Source of the DNA: JAZPYZ01 sp045544455
Lineage (GTDB): Bacteria > Bacillota > Clostridia > Oscillospirales > Acutalibacteraceae
Direction: 5' to 3'
DNA length: 64,000 nucleotides
Assembly: GCA_045544455.1 (NCBI GenBank)
Contig: JAZPYZ010000019.1
Coordinates: forward strand, 1 to 64,000
The notes under the pieces were generated by a model. The model was not told the DNA's origin. It saw only the letters and a program-made list of their open reading frames with translations, and searched no databases. This document shows, piece by piece, positions 6,915 to 16,842 of this stretch; the first letter of the stretch is position 1, and each line of letters begins with the position of its first letter. The translations under genes were made by a program, and so were the position numbers.

Positions 6915-9545
6915 TTATTTCATATCCTTAATTGCTGCCTGGGCAGCAGCCAAGCGAGCGATCGGCACGCGGAACGGCGAGCAGGACACATAGTCCAAAC
7001 CGATCTTATGGCAGAATTCCACGGAAACCGGGTCACCGCCGTGTTCACCGCAGATACCGCAGTGCATGGTCGGGCGAGCTTGTTTACCCAAGGTAACTGC
7101 CATTTCCATCAGTTTGCCAACACCGTTCTGGTCGAGTTTCGCAAACGGATCGTTTTCATAGATCTTGCTATCATAGTAGGCAGTCAAGAACTTACCGGCA
7201 TCGTCACGGCTGAAGCCGAAGGTCATTTGGGTAAGGTCGTTGGTGCCGAAGCAGAAGAATTCCGCCTCTTTCGCGATTTCGTCTGCCGTCAAGCAAGCAC
7301 GCGGGATTTCCATCATGGTACCGACTTCATATTTGAGGTCGCTGCCGGCAGCGGCGATTTCCGCATCCGCAGTAGCCACGACGATATCCTTAACGAATTT
7401 CATTTCTTTCACTTCGCCGGTCAACGGAATCATGATTTCCGGAATGATGTTCCAGTCGGCATGTTTCTTTTGAACCGCGATAGCCGCACGGATAACCGCA
7501 GAGGTTTGCATCTTGGCGATTTCCGGATAGGTAACAGCCAGACGGCAACCACGGTGACCCATCATCGGGTTGAATTCGTGCAAACCAGTGATGATGTTTT
7601 TGATGTCTTCCACAGTTTTGCCTTGCGCATTCGCGAGAGCCGCTATGTCCGCTTCTTCGGTCGGTACAAACTCGTGCAACGGCGGATCCAGGAAACGGAT
7701 GGTTACCGGGTTGCCTTCCAGAGCTTCGTACAGTTTTTCAAAGTCGCCTTGTTGATAGGGGAGAATCTTAGCGAGAGCCGCTTCGCGTTCTTCCACCGTG
7801 TCGGCGCAGATCATTTCACGGAACGCCGCGATTCTTTCCGCTTCGAAGAACATGTGCTCGGTACGGCACAGACCAATACCTTCAGCGCCGAGTTCGCGAG
7901 CTTTTTTCGCATCGGCCGGAGTATCAGCGTTGGTGCGAACTTTCAGGGTTCTGAATTCGTCAGCCCAAGCCATGATGCGGCCGAATTCACCAGCGATTTC
8001 CGCGTCTACGGTCGGGATAATGCCGTCGTAGATGTTACCGGTCGAACCGTCGATGGAGATATAATCGCCTTCGTTGTAAGTTTTGCCGGCGAGGGTGAAT
8101 TTCTTGTTTTCTTCATCCATGATGATGTCGCCGCAACCGGATACGCAGCAGGTACCCATACCACGAGCAACAACCGCCGCGTGAGAGGTCATACCGCCGC
8201 GAACGGTCAGGATGCCTTGCGACGCTTTCATACCGGTGATATCTTCCGGCGAGGTTTCCAAACGAACCAAGATGACTTTTTCGCCGCGAGCGTTCCACGA
8301 TTCGGCATCTTCCGCGGTGAATACCACTTTACCGCAAGCAGCACCGGGGGACGCGCCCAAGCCTTTGCCGGCCGGGGTAGCCGCTTTCAACGCTTTCGCG
8401 TCGAACTGCGGGTGCAACAGAGTGTCGAGGTTACGCGGATCGATCATCGCAACCGCTTGTTTTTTGTCGATCATGCCTTCGTCCACGAGGTCGCAAGCGA
8501 TCTTCAAAGCAGCTTTAGCGGTACGTTTACCGATACGGGTCTGCAACATGTACAGTTTGCCCGCTTGAACGGTGAATTCCATATCCTGCATATCGCGATA
8601 GTGATCTTCCAGGGTAGCGCAAACTTCTTGGAATTGTTTGAACGCCGCCGGGAATTTATCAGCCATTTCAGCAATCGGCATCGGGGTACGGACACCGGCC
8701 ACAACGTCTTCGCCTTGTGCGTTGACGAGGAATTCGCCCATCAAGCCGGGTTCGCCGGTCGCAGGGTCACGGGTAAACGCAACACCGGTACCGCAATCGT
8801 CGCCCATGTTACCGAACGCCATCATCTGCACGTTAACGGCAGTACCCCAAGAATAGGGGATATCGTTGTCACGGCGATACACGTTCGCACGCGGGTTGTC
8901 CCAAGAACGGAACACCGCTTCAACAGCGCCCATGAGTTGTTCTTTCGGATCGGACGGGAAGTCTTTGCCGATTTTCGCTTTGTATTCAGCTTTAAATTGG
9001 CAAGCCAGTTCTTTGAGGTCTTCGGCGGTGAGTTCCACGTCTTGGGTCACGCCTTTTTCTTCTTTCATCTTGTCGATGAGTTCCTCAAAGTATTTTTTGC
9101 CGACTTCCATAACAACGTCGGAATACATCTGGATGAAACGACGATAGCAGTCGTAAGCCCAACGAGCATTACCGGATTTAGCGGCCATGGTTTCGACAAC
9201 GTCTTCGTTCAAACCGAGGTTGAGGATGGTATCCATCATACCCGGCATGGAAGCACGAGCGCCCGAACGCACCGAAACGAGCAACGGGTTTTCTTTATCA
9301 CCGAATTTCATACCGGTGATGCCTTCCATTTTGTCGATGTACTCCATGATCTGTGCCTGGATGTCATCATTGATCTTTCTGCCGTCTTCGTAATACTGAG
9401 TGCAAGCCTCAGTCGTAACAGTGAAGCCTTGCGGAACCGGAAGACCGATTTTGGTCATTTCAGCAAGGTTAGCACCTTTACCGCCCAGCAGTTCACGCAT
9501 GGTCGCGTCGCCTTCGCTGAACAGGTACACATACTTGTGACTCAT
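6915..9545 (-). CDS. ppdK: Pyruvate, phosphate dikinase
   Basis: The 876-residue enzyme interconverts pyruvate, ATP and phosphate with PEP, AMP and pyrophosphate. In anaerobes it often works in glycolysis or replaces pyruvate kinase. It starts with the ATP-grasp domain (LLGGKGANLAEM), contains the phosphohistidine swivel motif GGMTSHAAVVARGMG, and ends in the PEP-binding TIM barrel with the catalytic GICGEHGGDP. Length and ends are normal for the family. An AGGAGG-type site precedes the ATG. The 3' end has served as the boundary for two inserted gene cassettes, but the reading frame is intact and still ends QAAIKDMK. Confidence 0.97.
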   Translation of the reverse strand: MSHKYVYLFSEGDATMRELLGGKGANLAEMTKIGLPVPQGFTVTTEACTQYYEDGRKINDDIQAQIMEYIDKMEGITGMKFGDKENPLLVSVRSGARASMPGMMDTILNLGLNEDVVETMAAKSGNARWAYDCYRRFIQMYSDVVMEVGKKYFEELIDKMKEEKGVTQDVELTAEDLKELACQFKAEYKAKIGKDFPSDPKEQLMGAVEAVFRSWDNPRANVYRRDNDIPYSWGTAVNVQMMAFGNMGDDCGTGVAFTRDPATGEPGLMGEFLVNAQGEDVVAGVRTPMPIAEMADKFPAAFKQFQEVCATLEDHYRDMQDMEFTVQAGKLYMLQTRIGKRTAKAALKIACDLVDEGMIDKKQAVAMIDPRNLDTLLHPQFDAKALKAATPAGKGLGASPGAACGKVVFTAEDAESWNARGEKVILVRLETSPEDITGMKASQGILTVRGGMTSHAAVVARGMGTCCVSGCGDIIMDEENKKFTLAGKTYNEGDYISIDGSTGNIYDGIIPTVDAEIAGEFGRIMAWADEFRTLKVRTNADTPADAKKARELGAEGIGLCRTEHMFFEAERIAAFREMICADTVEEREAALAKILPYQQGDFEKLYEALEGNPVTIRFLDPPLHEFVPTEEADIAALANAQGKTVEDIKNIITGLHEFNPMMGHRGCRLAVTYPEIAKMQTSAVIRAAIAVQKKHADWNIIPEIMIPLTGEVKEMKFVKDIVVATADAEIAAAGSDLKYEVGTMMEIPRACLTADEIAKEAEFFCFGTNDLTQMTFGFSRDDAGKFLTAYYDSKIYENDPFAKLDQNGVGKLMEMAVTLGKQARPTMHCGICGEHGGDPVSVEFCHKIGLDYVSCSPFRVPIARLAAAQAAIKDMK

Positions 9546-9615
9546 TTAAGTCAACCTCCTACAATATTTTTTTCGGGAAACGTTGCTCAAACAAGCCGAT
9601 TCCCCGATGCATTCC

Positions 9616-9644
9616 GGTTCGGTTTTTGTACAATAAACCGAACC
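9616..9644. promoter_or_regulatory. Inverted repeat in the ppdK 5' leader
   Basis: Ten-base arms GGTTCGGTTT and AAACCGAACC are separated by nine bases and begin directly at the expected transcription start of ppdK. It could be an operator or a 5' hairpin that stabilises the mRNA. Confidence 0.6.
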
Positions 9645-9651
9645 ACACCGT

Positions 9652-9680
9652 ATTATACCAAATCTAATTATAAATTTCCA
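9652..9680 (-). promoter_or_regulatory. Promoter of ppdK
   Basis: Minus-strand TATAAT (9652-9657) has a weak -35, TGGAAA, 17 bp upstream. Confidence 0.65.
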
Positions 9681-9784
9681 CACTTTTTTGATATTTTTTC
9701 GATTTTTTACTATTTATACATACTTTTGACCATTTTGTGGTAATAGTCTATTGAAAATAATACACAATATATTGTTTATACCCC

Positions 9785-9813
9785 TTGAAAAATGTCAATT
9801 TTTCTGTCATAAT
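9785..9813 (+). promoter_or_regulatory. Promoter of prs
   Basis: TTGAAA (9785-9790) and CATAAT (9808-9813) are 17 bp apart. The intergenic region 9546-9891 holds this and the divergent ppdK promoter. Confidence 0.7.
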
Positions 9814-9891
9814 GTATCTAGCGTGATTGAAAATAGAATATAGCGTCTTTTTTCACCGAGAGACGCCGCAGAAAGGGCAGGGGTATCAAAC

Positions 9892-10851
9892 ATGAATTTT
9901 CACGGCAAGGACATCAAGATTTTTTCGGCTAACTCAAACAAAGAACTCGCAACCATGATTGCAGAGTCACTTGGTTTGCAACTTGGCAAATCGGAAGTAA
10001 CCACGTTTAGCGATGGCGAAATCTCGGTTTCGATCAACGAATCGGTTCGTGGTTCGGACGTGTTCGTAGTACAATCGACCAGTGCTCCGGTCAACGACAA
10101 CTTGATGGAATTATTGATTATGATTGATGCGTTTAAACGTGCATCTGCTGCACGTATCACGGCGGTTATTCCGTACATGGGTTATGCGCGTCAAGATCGC
10201 AAAGCAAAAGCCCGTGATCCGATCTCTGCTAAATTGGTGGCTGACTTGTTGACGACGGCCGGTGCCGATCGTATCCTGACGATGGATCTGCATGCGCCGC
10301 AGATTCAAGGTTTCTTTAACATTCCGGTTGACCACTTGGTTGGTGCGCCGGTTTTGGCTAACTATTTCCGCGGCTTGATTGCCGGTCACAACGATGAATT
10401 CGTTGTGGTTTCGCCGGACCTTGGTTCGGTTACCCGTGCCCGTAACTTTGCGGCGTTGCTCGATTGCCCGATGGCGATCGTGGACAAACGTCGTCAACGC
10501 GCTAATGTGTGTGAAGTCATGAACCTGATCGGTGATGTGCGCGGCAAACGCGTGATCCTGCTTGACGATATGATCGATACCGCCGGTACGCTCTGCAACG
10601 CGGCAGCGGCGTTGGTGGAAAAAGGCGGCGCTTCCAGCGTAATTGCGGCTTGCTCGCACGCCGTGTTGTCCGGTCCGGCGATCGAACGGTTGAAGAACAG
10701 TGTGATCGACAACGTGGTGTTCCTGAACACCATCAAAATGCCGGAAGAAAAAATGTTGGAAAAATTCACGGTACTCAATATTGCACCGGTATTTTCGGAA
10801 GCGATTGAACGTATCTATGAAGATAAACCGGTTTCGCTGATGTTTGTCTGA
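9892..10851 (+). CDS. prs: Ribose-phosphate pyrophosphokinase
   Basis: The 319-residue enzyme makes PRPP from ribose 5-phosphate and ATP for nucleotide, histidine and tryptophan synthesis. Seen motifs are the N-terminal [13 protein letters not shown], the [11 protein letters not shown] loop and the PRPP-binding [13 protein letters not shown]. Length is normal for class I enzymes. It is transcribed alone: its own promoter lies upstream and a terminator follows. Confidence 0.97.
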   Translation: MNFHGKDIKIFSANSNKELATMIAESLGLQLGKSEVTTFSDGEISVSINESVRGSDVFVVQSTSAPVNDNLMELLIMIDAFKRASAARITAVIPYMGYARQDRKAKARDPISAKLVADLLTTAGADRILTMDLHAPQIQGFFNIPVDHLVGAPVLANYFRGLIAGHNDEFVVVSPDLGSVTRARNFAALLDCPMAIVDKRRQRANVCEVMNLIGDVRGKRVILLDDMIDTAGTLCNAAAALVEKGGASSVIAACSHAVLSGPAIERLKNSVIDNVVFLNTIKMPEEKMLEKFTVLNIAPVFSEAIERIYEDKPVSLMFV

Positions 10852-10868
10852 TTCTGTAAAGGATGAGA

Positions 10869-10910
10869 AAAGGCAAATCCGACTCTCATGGCGGATTTGC
10901 CTTTCTTTTT
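10869..10910 (+). terminator. Terminator after prs
   Basis: The stem AAAGGCAAATCCG / CGGATTTGCCTTT is followed by a T-run. It lies between prs and pth, which rules out a start for pth inside it. Confidence 0.85.
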
Positions 10911-10929
10911 GAAAGGAAGATACCGCAAA

Positions 10930-11529
10930 ATGTTTTTTCGCAAGAAAAAAGCAGATGGCCCCATTGATTATATCATCGTAGGGCTTGGTAATCCCGGCAC
11001 TAAATATGATAAAACGCGCCATAACGCCGGTTTTATGGCGCTAAAAGCCGTGGCTGATAAATTAAACGTTAAAGTGGATCGGATCCGTTTTAAAGGCTAT
11101 TGTGCGACTGCCAATATCGGTGACGTTCGCGTGTTGCTCCTGATGCCTCAAACTTTTATGAACGCAAGTGGCGAATCGGTTCGAGAAGCGATGCAGTTCT
11201 ATAAAGTGCCGGCGGAACGTACGGTTATATTGTTCGACGATATTTCCTTACCGGTGGGTGGAGTGCGCGTCCGCCGCAAGGGGAGTGACGGCGGCCAACG
11301 CGGCATGCAAAATATCATTCAACTGTGTGGCACCAATAATTTTCCACGCATTAAGCTTGGAATCGGCGCAAAACCGCATCCGGACTATGATTTAGCGGCG
11401 TGGGTACTGTCAAAGTTTTCCACCGAGGAGTATACATTGATGTGTGATGCGGCCGAACGGGCGGCGAATGCGGCTTGTTTGATCGTGCAGGACAAGATTG
11501 ACGAAGCGATGAATTTGTATTCGAAATAA
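10930..11529 (+). CDS. pth: Peptidyl-tRNA hydrolase
   Basis: The 199-residue enzyme releases tRNA from peptidyl-tRNAs that drop off the ribosome. The family motif GLGNPGTKYDKTRHNAGF contains the catalytic His, and FDDISLPVGGVRVRRKGSDGGQRG is the second conserved block. A MFFRKKKADG extension precedes the usual start. An AAAGGAAG site lies ten bases before this ATG; an upstream in-frame ATG at 10888 lies inside the prs terminator and is rejected. pth followed by mfd is a common order in Gram-positive bacteria. Confidence 0.93.
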   Translation: MFFRKKKADGPIDYIIVGLGNPGTKYDKTRHNAGFMALKAVADKLNVKVDRIRFKGYCATANIGDVRVLLLMPQTFMNASGESVREAMQFYKVPAERTVILFDDISLPVGGVRVRRKGSDGGQRGMQNIIQLCGTNNFPRIKLGIGAKPHPDYDLAAWVLSKFSTEEYTLMCDAAERAANAACLIVQDKIDEAMNLYSK

Positions 11530-11578
11530 ACGGCCATACTATTTATGGACGCACATTATATAAGACAAGGAGAATCCT

Positions 11579-14500
11579 ATGTCGCTGTTTACAAGGGGGC
11601 TGGCAGGTTTGCCGGCCTACGGCGCGTTATGCGCCGGTTTAAAATCGGGTAACCTCCCGATTCAACTGACCGGACTCGGTCACATTCATAAAGCGATGTT
11701 TACACAACTGATCCGTCGAACTACCGACAGACCGGTTGTTTTGGTGACGGCAGATGAGGCGGAAGCCACTCGATTTAGTGAAGACCTTAACGCACTTGGC
11801 GAACGGGCATTGTTGTTGCCGGTGCGTGACGTAACTTTGCACAAGGTGGAATCGGTGTCCCGCGAATACGAACAGCAACGTCTTGGCGTTTTAGCGAAAA
11901 TGGCGACCGGTGAATACGACGTGGTGGTCGCTTGCGTGGACGCCGCTATGCAGTATACCGTTTCGCCGGAAATATTACAGCGACGCACCCTACATTTTGT
12001 TTCGGGCATGGATGTGGATGCGGCCAATCTGCCGGCGATGTTGACGGCGGCCGGATATGAACGATGCGAACTCACCGAAGGGCCCGGTCAATTCTCTTGT
12101 CGTGGCGGTATTATCGACGTGTATGCCGCTAATCTCGATGCACCCATCCGAATTGAATTGTGGGGCGATACGGTCGATACGATTTCGGAATTCGACGTAT
12201 TGACGCAACGTCGCACCAACTCGCTTGAACAAGTGTCGATTCCGCCTGCAGCCGAAATTATGTATGAGGACGCTTACGAGTTGGCGGCTCGTTTAGATCG
12301 TTTGGCCAATAGTTTGACCGGCAAACACGCTCCAGTGCAAAAAAGTAAACTGACGGCCGATGCGGATATACTGCGCGGCGGTGGATATATCGGTTCGGCT
12401 GAACGGTATATCTCGCTGATTTACGACGAACCTGCTACGGTGTTCGATTATGCGCCTAAAGCGTTGTTGGTGGTGTCGGAACAAGCCAAGGTGCGTGAAC
12501 GCGCCACCGCGACTGAATGGCAGCGCAATCAAGATATCGAAGCTTTACTCGAGGATGGTACCTTGTGCCGCGGCATCACGGAATTTGCGCTTTCTACCGA
12601 TGACTGGAAACGCATTCTTGCCGGTGGCGATACCATCTTGATGGATACCTTTGCACAATCCACCGAAGTGCCGCTTCGTGCTATGCATGCCATTCAGGCA
12701 AGACGGTTGTCAGTATGGTCTGGCAATTTGGATTTATTGGTGGAAGATTTACAGGATTTGATGCACCGCCGTATGGCGTGCGTGGTGTTGGCCGGCTCGG
12801 AAGAAAAGAACGCTAAAACCTTGGCAGAAGATCTATCGGCGCGCGGTATACCGGCGTTGTACGCGGCCTCGCCCGATCGTCCGATCAAAGGGCAAGTATT
12901 AGTCATGTGCGGAGGATTGTCGGCTGGTGCCGAATTCCCGGATGCCGGTTTTGCGGTGATCACCCATGGTCAGGCTGCCACCAATCGCCGTAAAACGCGA
13001 CGATATACCAAGAATCAAGGCGATAAGATTCATAGCATTTCCGAATTGCAACGCGGCGATTACGTGGTACACGTCATTCATGGAATCGGTATTTACGACG
13101 GTATTCAACAGATGACGGTACAAGGGGCTATCAAAGATTATATTAAGATCAAATACGATAAAAACGACGTGTTATACGTACCGGTTACCCAACTGGATAT
13201 GGTATCGAAATACATTGGTGCTAAAGAAGAGGCGCACGTCAAGATTCACCGATTGGGTGGACAGGAATGGCAAAAATCCAAATCGCGTGTTCGGGCGGCG
13301 GTAAAGGATATTGCCAAACAACTGATTGCGTTGTATAGCAAACGCATGAACACACCTGGTTTTGCCTTTCCGGAAGACGAGGAATGGCAGTATGATTTTG
13401 AACGACGGTTCCCGTTTGAGGAAACCGAAGATCAACTGCGTTGCGTAGAGGAGATCAAATCCGATATGGAACGTTCGATTCCCATGGATCGACTGCTTTG
13501 TGGGGACGTAGGGTTTGGTAAAACCGAAGTAGCCCTTCGTGCGGCTTTTAAATGTGTTGCCAGTGGAAAACAATGTGTGTTATTAGTACCGACTACCATC
13601 TTGGCGTTACAACACTATAATACGATTGTGGAACGGTTTGACGGGTTTCCGGTAACAGTGGAAATGCTTAGCCGCTTCCGCACGCCACGTCAACAGGAGG
13701 CTATCCTGAAAAAAGCGGCACGTGGTGAAATTGATATTTTAGTGGGTACTCATCGCATGTTATCCGCAGATGTCAAGTTTCGTGATATTGGGTTGTTCAT
13801 CGTGGATGAAGAACAACGGTTTGGTGTAGCGCAAAAGGAGCGAATTAAGGAAATCGCGCCGAACGTGGACACGTTGACGTTATCTGCCACTCCGATTCCG
13901 CGCACCCTTAACATGGCCATGAGTGGTATTCGCGATATGTCGGTGATCGAAGAAGCACCCATGGATCGCCGTCCGGTTCAAACCTATGTGGTGGAACACG
14001 ATAATACCTTAATTACCGAGGCGATCAAACGGGAATTGCGTCGTGACGGACAGGTGTATTATTTACACAATCGAGTGGAAAACATTGAACAATGCGCTGC
14101 CGGTATTCAGATGCGTATTCCCGAAGCGCGTGTTGGTGTGGCACATGGTAAAATGACGCAAGATCAATTATCGGACGTGTGGCAACAAATGTTGGATCAC
14201 GAAATCGACGTGTTGGTATGTACCACGATTATCGAAACCGGCATTGATATCTCGAACGTTAACACGCTGATCATCGAAAACGCCGATCGATTCGGTTTAT
14301 CGCAATTACACCAGTTACGTGGACGTGTGGGGCGTTCGTCCCGACGTGCCTTTGCGTATTTAACCTTCGTTCGTGGAAAAGTGTTAAGCGACGTTTCCAC
14401 CAAACGCTTAGAAGCCATGCGCGAATTCACCGAGTTTGGGGCCGGGTTCAAAATCGCGATGCGCGATATGGAAATTCGCGGTGCCGGCAACCTGCTTGGG

Positions 14501-15043
14501 GCACAACAACACGGTCACATGGAATCGGTTGGATATGATCTGTATTTGAAATTGTTAGCCGAAGCCGTCAACGAGGAAAAAGGTGTCAAAAACAAGACGC
14601 CGGAAGTGGAATGTTTGATCGACCTGCCAATTTCGGCGCACATACCGGAAGATTACATTGCCGGTTCGATGCAACGATTGGAGATCTATCGTCGTATTGC
14701 GGATATCCGCACGTTAGAGGATTCGTTGGATGTGTACGATGAGTTGATCGACCGGTTTGGTGAACCGCCGGTGGCTATTCAAGGGTTGATCGACATTGCG
14801 TTGTTGCGCAACATGGCAGCGGCGGCCGGTATCATCGAAGTCAAACAACAACACGATACCGTGTTATTGTTCCCGAAACGATTGGATTTGGATCGTGGTA
14901 AACAACTGACTTCCGCCTTGGTTGGACGAGTGATGATCAACGCCGGTGCGCGTCCGTATTATGCGGTTAAAGTAAAAAAAGGACTTACCTCACTCGACAC
15001 CTTGCGTGAGGCGTTGGAAGCTATGGCGGATGAGCCAACGTAA
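11579..15043 (+). CDS. mfd: Transcription-repair coupling factor Mfd
   Basis: The 1154-residue protein removes stalled RNA polymerase at DNA lesions and recruits UvrA. In order it shows a UvrB-like N-terminal region, an RNA-polymerase-interacting CarD-like domain (GDYVVHVIHGIGIYDGI, near residue 490), and a RecG-like translocase with Walker A GDVGFGKTE and the DEEQRFG box. TIIETGIDISNVNTLI and the RGRVGRSS motif of helicase motif VI follow, then the C-terminal TRCF domain. Length is normal. It lies 49 bases behind pth and is probably cotranscribed. Confidence 0.97.
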   Translation: MSLFTRGLAGLPAYGALCAGLKSGNLPIQLTGLGHIHKAMFTQLIRRTTDRPVVLVTADEAEATRFSEDLNALGERALLLPVRDVTLHKVESVSREYEQQRLGVLAKMATGEYDVVVACVDAAMQYTVSPEILQRRTLHFVSGMDVDAANLPAMLTAAGYERCELTEGPGQFSCRGGIIDVYAANLDAPIRIELWGDTVDTISEFDVLTQRRTNSLEQVSIPPAAEIMYEDAYELAARLDRLANSLTGKHAPVQKSKLTADADILRGGGYIGSAERYISLIYDEPATVFDYAPKALLVVSEQAKVRERATATEWQRNQDIEALLEDGTLCRGITEFALSTDDWKRILAGGDTILMDTFAQSTEVPLRAMHAIQARRLSVWSGNLDLLVEDLQDLMHRRMACVVLAGSEEKNAKTLAEDLSARGIPALYAASPDRPIKGQVLVMCGGLSAGAEFPDAGFAVITHGQAATNRRKTRRYTKNQGDKIHSISELQRGDYVVHVIHGIGIYDGIQQMTVQGAIKDYIKIKYDKNDVLYVPVTQLDMVSKYIGAKEEAHVKIHRLGGQEWQKSKSRVRAAVKDIAKQLIALYSKRMNTPGFAFPEDEEWQYDFERRFPFEETEDQLRCVEEIKSDMERSIPMDRLLCGDVGFGKTEVALRAAFKCVASGKQCVLLVPTTILALQHYNTIVERFDGFPVTVEMLSRFRTPRQQEAILKKAARGEIDILVGTHRMLSADVKFRDIGLFIVDEEQRFGVAQKERIKEIAPNVDTLTLSATPIPRTLNMAMSGIRDMSVIEEAPMDRRPVQTYVVEHDNTLITEAIKRELRRDGQVYYLHNRVENIEQCAAGIQMRIPEARVGVAHGKMTQDQLSDVWQQMLDHEIDVLVCTTIIETGIDISNVNTLIIENADRFGLSQLHQLRGRVGRSSRRAFAYLTFVRGKVLSDVSTKRLEAMREFTEFGAGFKIAMRDMEIRGAGNLLGAQQHGHMESVGYDLYLKLLAEAVNEEKGVKNKTPEVECLIDLPISAHIPEDYIAGSMQRLEIYRRIADIRTLEDSLDVYDELIDRFGEPPVAIQGLIDIALLRNMAAAAGIIEVKQQHDTVLLFPKRLDLDRGKQLTSALVGRVMINAGARPYYAVKVKKGLTSLDTLREALEAMADEPT

Positions 15044-15057
15044 CCGTCAATCAGGGG

Positions 15058-15086
15058 TTGCATTTTGCTTAATAAAAGGGTATAAT
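15058..15086 (+). promoter_or_regulatory. Promoter of the DUF1858 gene
   Basis: TTGCAT and TATAAT are 17 bp apart, directly after the mfd stop codon. Confidence 0.75.
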
Positions 15087-15119
15087 AGGGAAGATGTTTC
15101 AGAAAGGAAGGAAAGATCT

Positions 15120-15314
15120 ATGATTAGTAAAGATATGATTATCGGCGATATTTTGGATAATTACCCGACCACGGCTCCTATTTTCTTGGAAATGGGTATG
15201 CATTGTTTGGGATGTCCGTCGGCACGCGGTGAAACGTTGGAGCAAGCCTGCATGGTGCACGATGCTGATGCGGACGAAATGGTCGCGAAACTCAACGCCT
15301 TTATCGCGGAATAA
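15120..15314 (+). CDS. DUF1858 domain protein
   Basis: The 64-residue protein matches the DUF1858 pattern, in which a conserved Cys pair sits in a loop (GMHCLGCPSARGETLEQAC). The motif is a possible redox disulfide, and the domain is found alone or fused to hybrid-cluster-type proteins. AGAAAGGAAGG upstream supports the ATG. It has its own promoter and terminator, so it is a single-gene unit. Its exact role is unknown. Confidence 0.85.
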   Translation: MISKDMIIGDILDNYPTTAPIFLEMGMHCLGCPSARGETLEQACMVHDADADEMVAKLNAFIAE

Positions 15315-15322
15315 TGCAGATG

Positions 15323-15362
15323 AACAACGAGGCGGTCACGCTGTGATTGCCTCGTTGTTTTT
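15323..15362 (+). terminator. Terminator after the DUF1858 gene
   Basis: The stem AACAACGAGGC / GCCTCGTTGTT is followed by T residues. Confidence 0.85.
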
Positions 15363-15394
15363 AGAAGGAATATGAAAACGATAGGAGGATGGGG

Positions 15395-16081
15395 ATGCGG
15401 ATGAATCTTAATAAACGGCTTTCGACGGTTGCTACGATGGTTCGCCACGGTAGTCGCGCGGCAGATATCGGATCCGATCATGCCCATCTGCCGGTCGTGT
15501 TAATACAATCGGGCCGGTGTTCGCGTGTTATCGCGACGGATATTTTGACAGGCCCTGTCGCCTCGGCACAAAAAACGGTACAGTTGACCGGTTTGGGCGC
15601 GTGTATCGACGTGCGGTTAGGGGATGGGTTAGCGCCGGTCTTACCGGATGAGGTCGACGATATCATCATTGCCGGTATGGGCGGCGAAAACATCGCGGAT
15701 ATTTTAAATGACGCTCCCTGGGTGAAAAACGAGGCGTATCGTTTGGTATTACAACCGATGACTCGTCCGGAAACGTTGCGTAAATATCTGCTTACCAACG
15801 GGTTTGTCATTGACCAAGAATGTTCGGTAACCGATCACGGCCATCGGTATTTGGTGTTATCGGCGCGTTTTGCCGATGCTCCGCCGATCACCGATGCTTT
15901 TACCTACTACGTGGGGTTGTTAAACCCGGTAGACGATCGTGCGTATTTGCAATGGCAGTTGCGCCGGTTAACCAAAAAAGCGAACGGGCTTAACATCAGT
16001 GGTAACTTACAGGCGGCGGCCGAATTTGAACAATTGGCCGACCGATTACGAGCTTTTTTAGAAGATGGGGTGGGTGTATGA
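15395..16081 (+). CDS. trmK: tRNA (adenine(22)-N1)-methyltransferase
   Basis: The roughly 228-residue protein is a SAM-dependent Rossmann methyltransferase (GSRAADIGSDHAHLP, then IIAGMGGENIADIL as the catalytic loop), typical of TrmK/YqfN that makes m1A22 in tRNA. AGGAGG ends at 15388, so the ATG at 15395 has better spacing than the ATG at 15389. Its stop overlaps the start of the next gene (ATGA), and trmK followed by a NIF3-like gene is a conserved Gram-positive pair. Confidence 0.92.
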   Translation: MRMNLNKRLSTVATMVRHGSRAADIGSDHAHLPVVLIQSGRCSRVIATDILTGPVASAQKTVQLTGLGACIDVRLGDGLAPVLPDEVDDIIIAGMGGENIADILNDAPWVKNEAYRLVLQPMTRPETLRKYLLTNGFVIDQECSVTDHGHRYLVLSARFADAPPITDAFTYYVGLLNPVDDRAYLQWQLRRLTKKANGLNISGNLQAAAEFEQLADRLRAFLEDGVGV

Positions 16082-16830
16082 ACTACTCAGTAAACGATAT
16101 TGTGGAAAACTTAACCGCTTTTGCGCCGACCAATACGGCGGAAGAATGGGATAACGTCGGATTGCTTGTCGGTGATGCCGAAGCGCCGGTAACCGATGTG
16201 TTAGTGGCACTGGATATCACCCCGTCGGTAGTGTGTCAAGCGGTGGAGATGGGAGCACAGTTGATCGTGAGCCATCACCCGGTGATTTTTGCGCCGATGG
16301 CCGCTTTACCGGCCGATTCGGTGCCGTATCAATTGGCCAAGCACGGTATTGCCGCTTGTTGTTTGCACACCTGTTTGGATAAGGCGCAAGGCGGCGTGAA
16401 CGACGCCTTGGCGAAGCGGTTTTCTTTGTGTGACATAGCGGTGGCCGAGGATGGATATACCCGTATCGGAACGCTGACAAAACCGCTGACGACAGACGAA
16501 TTTATTGATTTGGTGGAAAACTCTTTACAAACCAAGGTGCGTTTTCACGGTAACCGGTCGGTTTCTACCGTAGCGGTAGTCGGCGGCAGTGGCGGTGATT
16601 TTATTGACGCTTTATTAGCTGGTGATACAGCACCGGATGCGATAGTGACCGGTGAAATCAAACACCACGAATGGTTATCGGTGGAAAACTGCGACTGCGT
16701 GGTGGTAGAAGCCGGACACTTTGCGACCGAGCACCCGGTGGTGGATGCTTTGGTTGCGCGGATACAACAACAATTTCCAATGTTGCGGGTGGCCAAAGCG
16801 AAAGAAACGGCCCCCTATATGGTGAAATAA
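16078..16830 (+). CDS. NIF3-like dinuclear metal-centre protein
   Basis: The 250-residue protein belongs to the NIF3 family (YqfO-like), annotated as GTP cyclohydrolase I type 2 but of uncertain function. Likely metal ligands are visible in SHHPVIF, HTCLD and EAGHFATEHPVV. It lacks the PII-like insert of the longer Bacillus form. It overlaps trmK by four bases and is followed 12 bases later by rqcH. Confidence 0.92.
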   Translation: MNYSVNDIVENLTAFAPTNTAEEWDNVGLLVGDAEAPVTDVLVALDITPSVVCQAVEMGAQLIVSHHPVIFAPMAALPADSVPYQLAKHGIAACCLHTCLDKAQGGVNDALAKRFSLCDIAVAEDGYTRIGTLTKPLTTDEFIDLVENSLQTKVRFHGNRSVSTVAVVGGSGGDFIDALLAGDTAPDAIVTGEIKHHEWLSVENCDCVVVEAGHFATEHPVVDALVARIQQQFPMLRVAKAKETAPYMVK

Positions 16831-16842
16831 GAGGGAGTAGTT

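Noticed and set aside
7008..9743. A 911-codon open frame on the plus strand opposite ppdK
   Set aside because: It is the antisense shadow of a highly biased gene; the minus strand encodes a full, motif-complete pyruvate phosphate dikinase with its own promoter and terminator.
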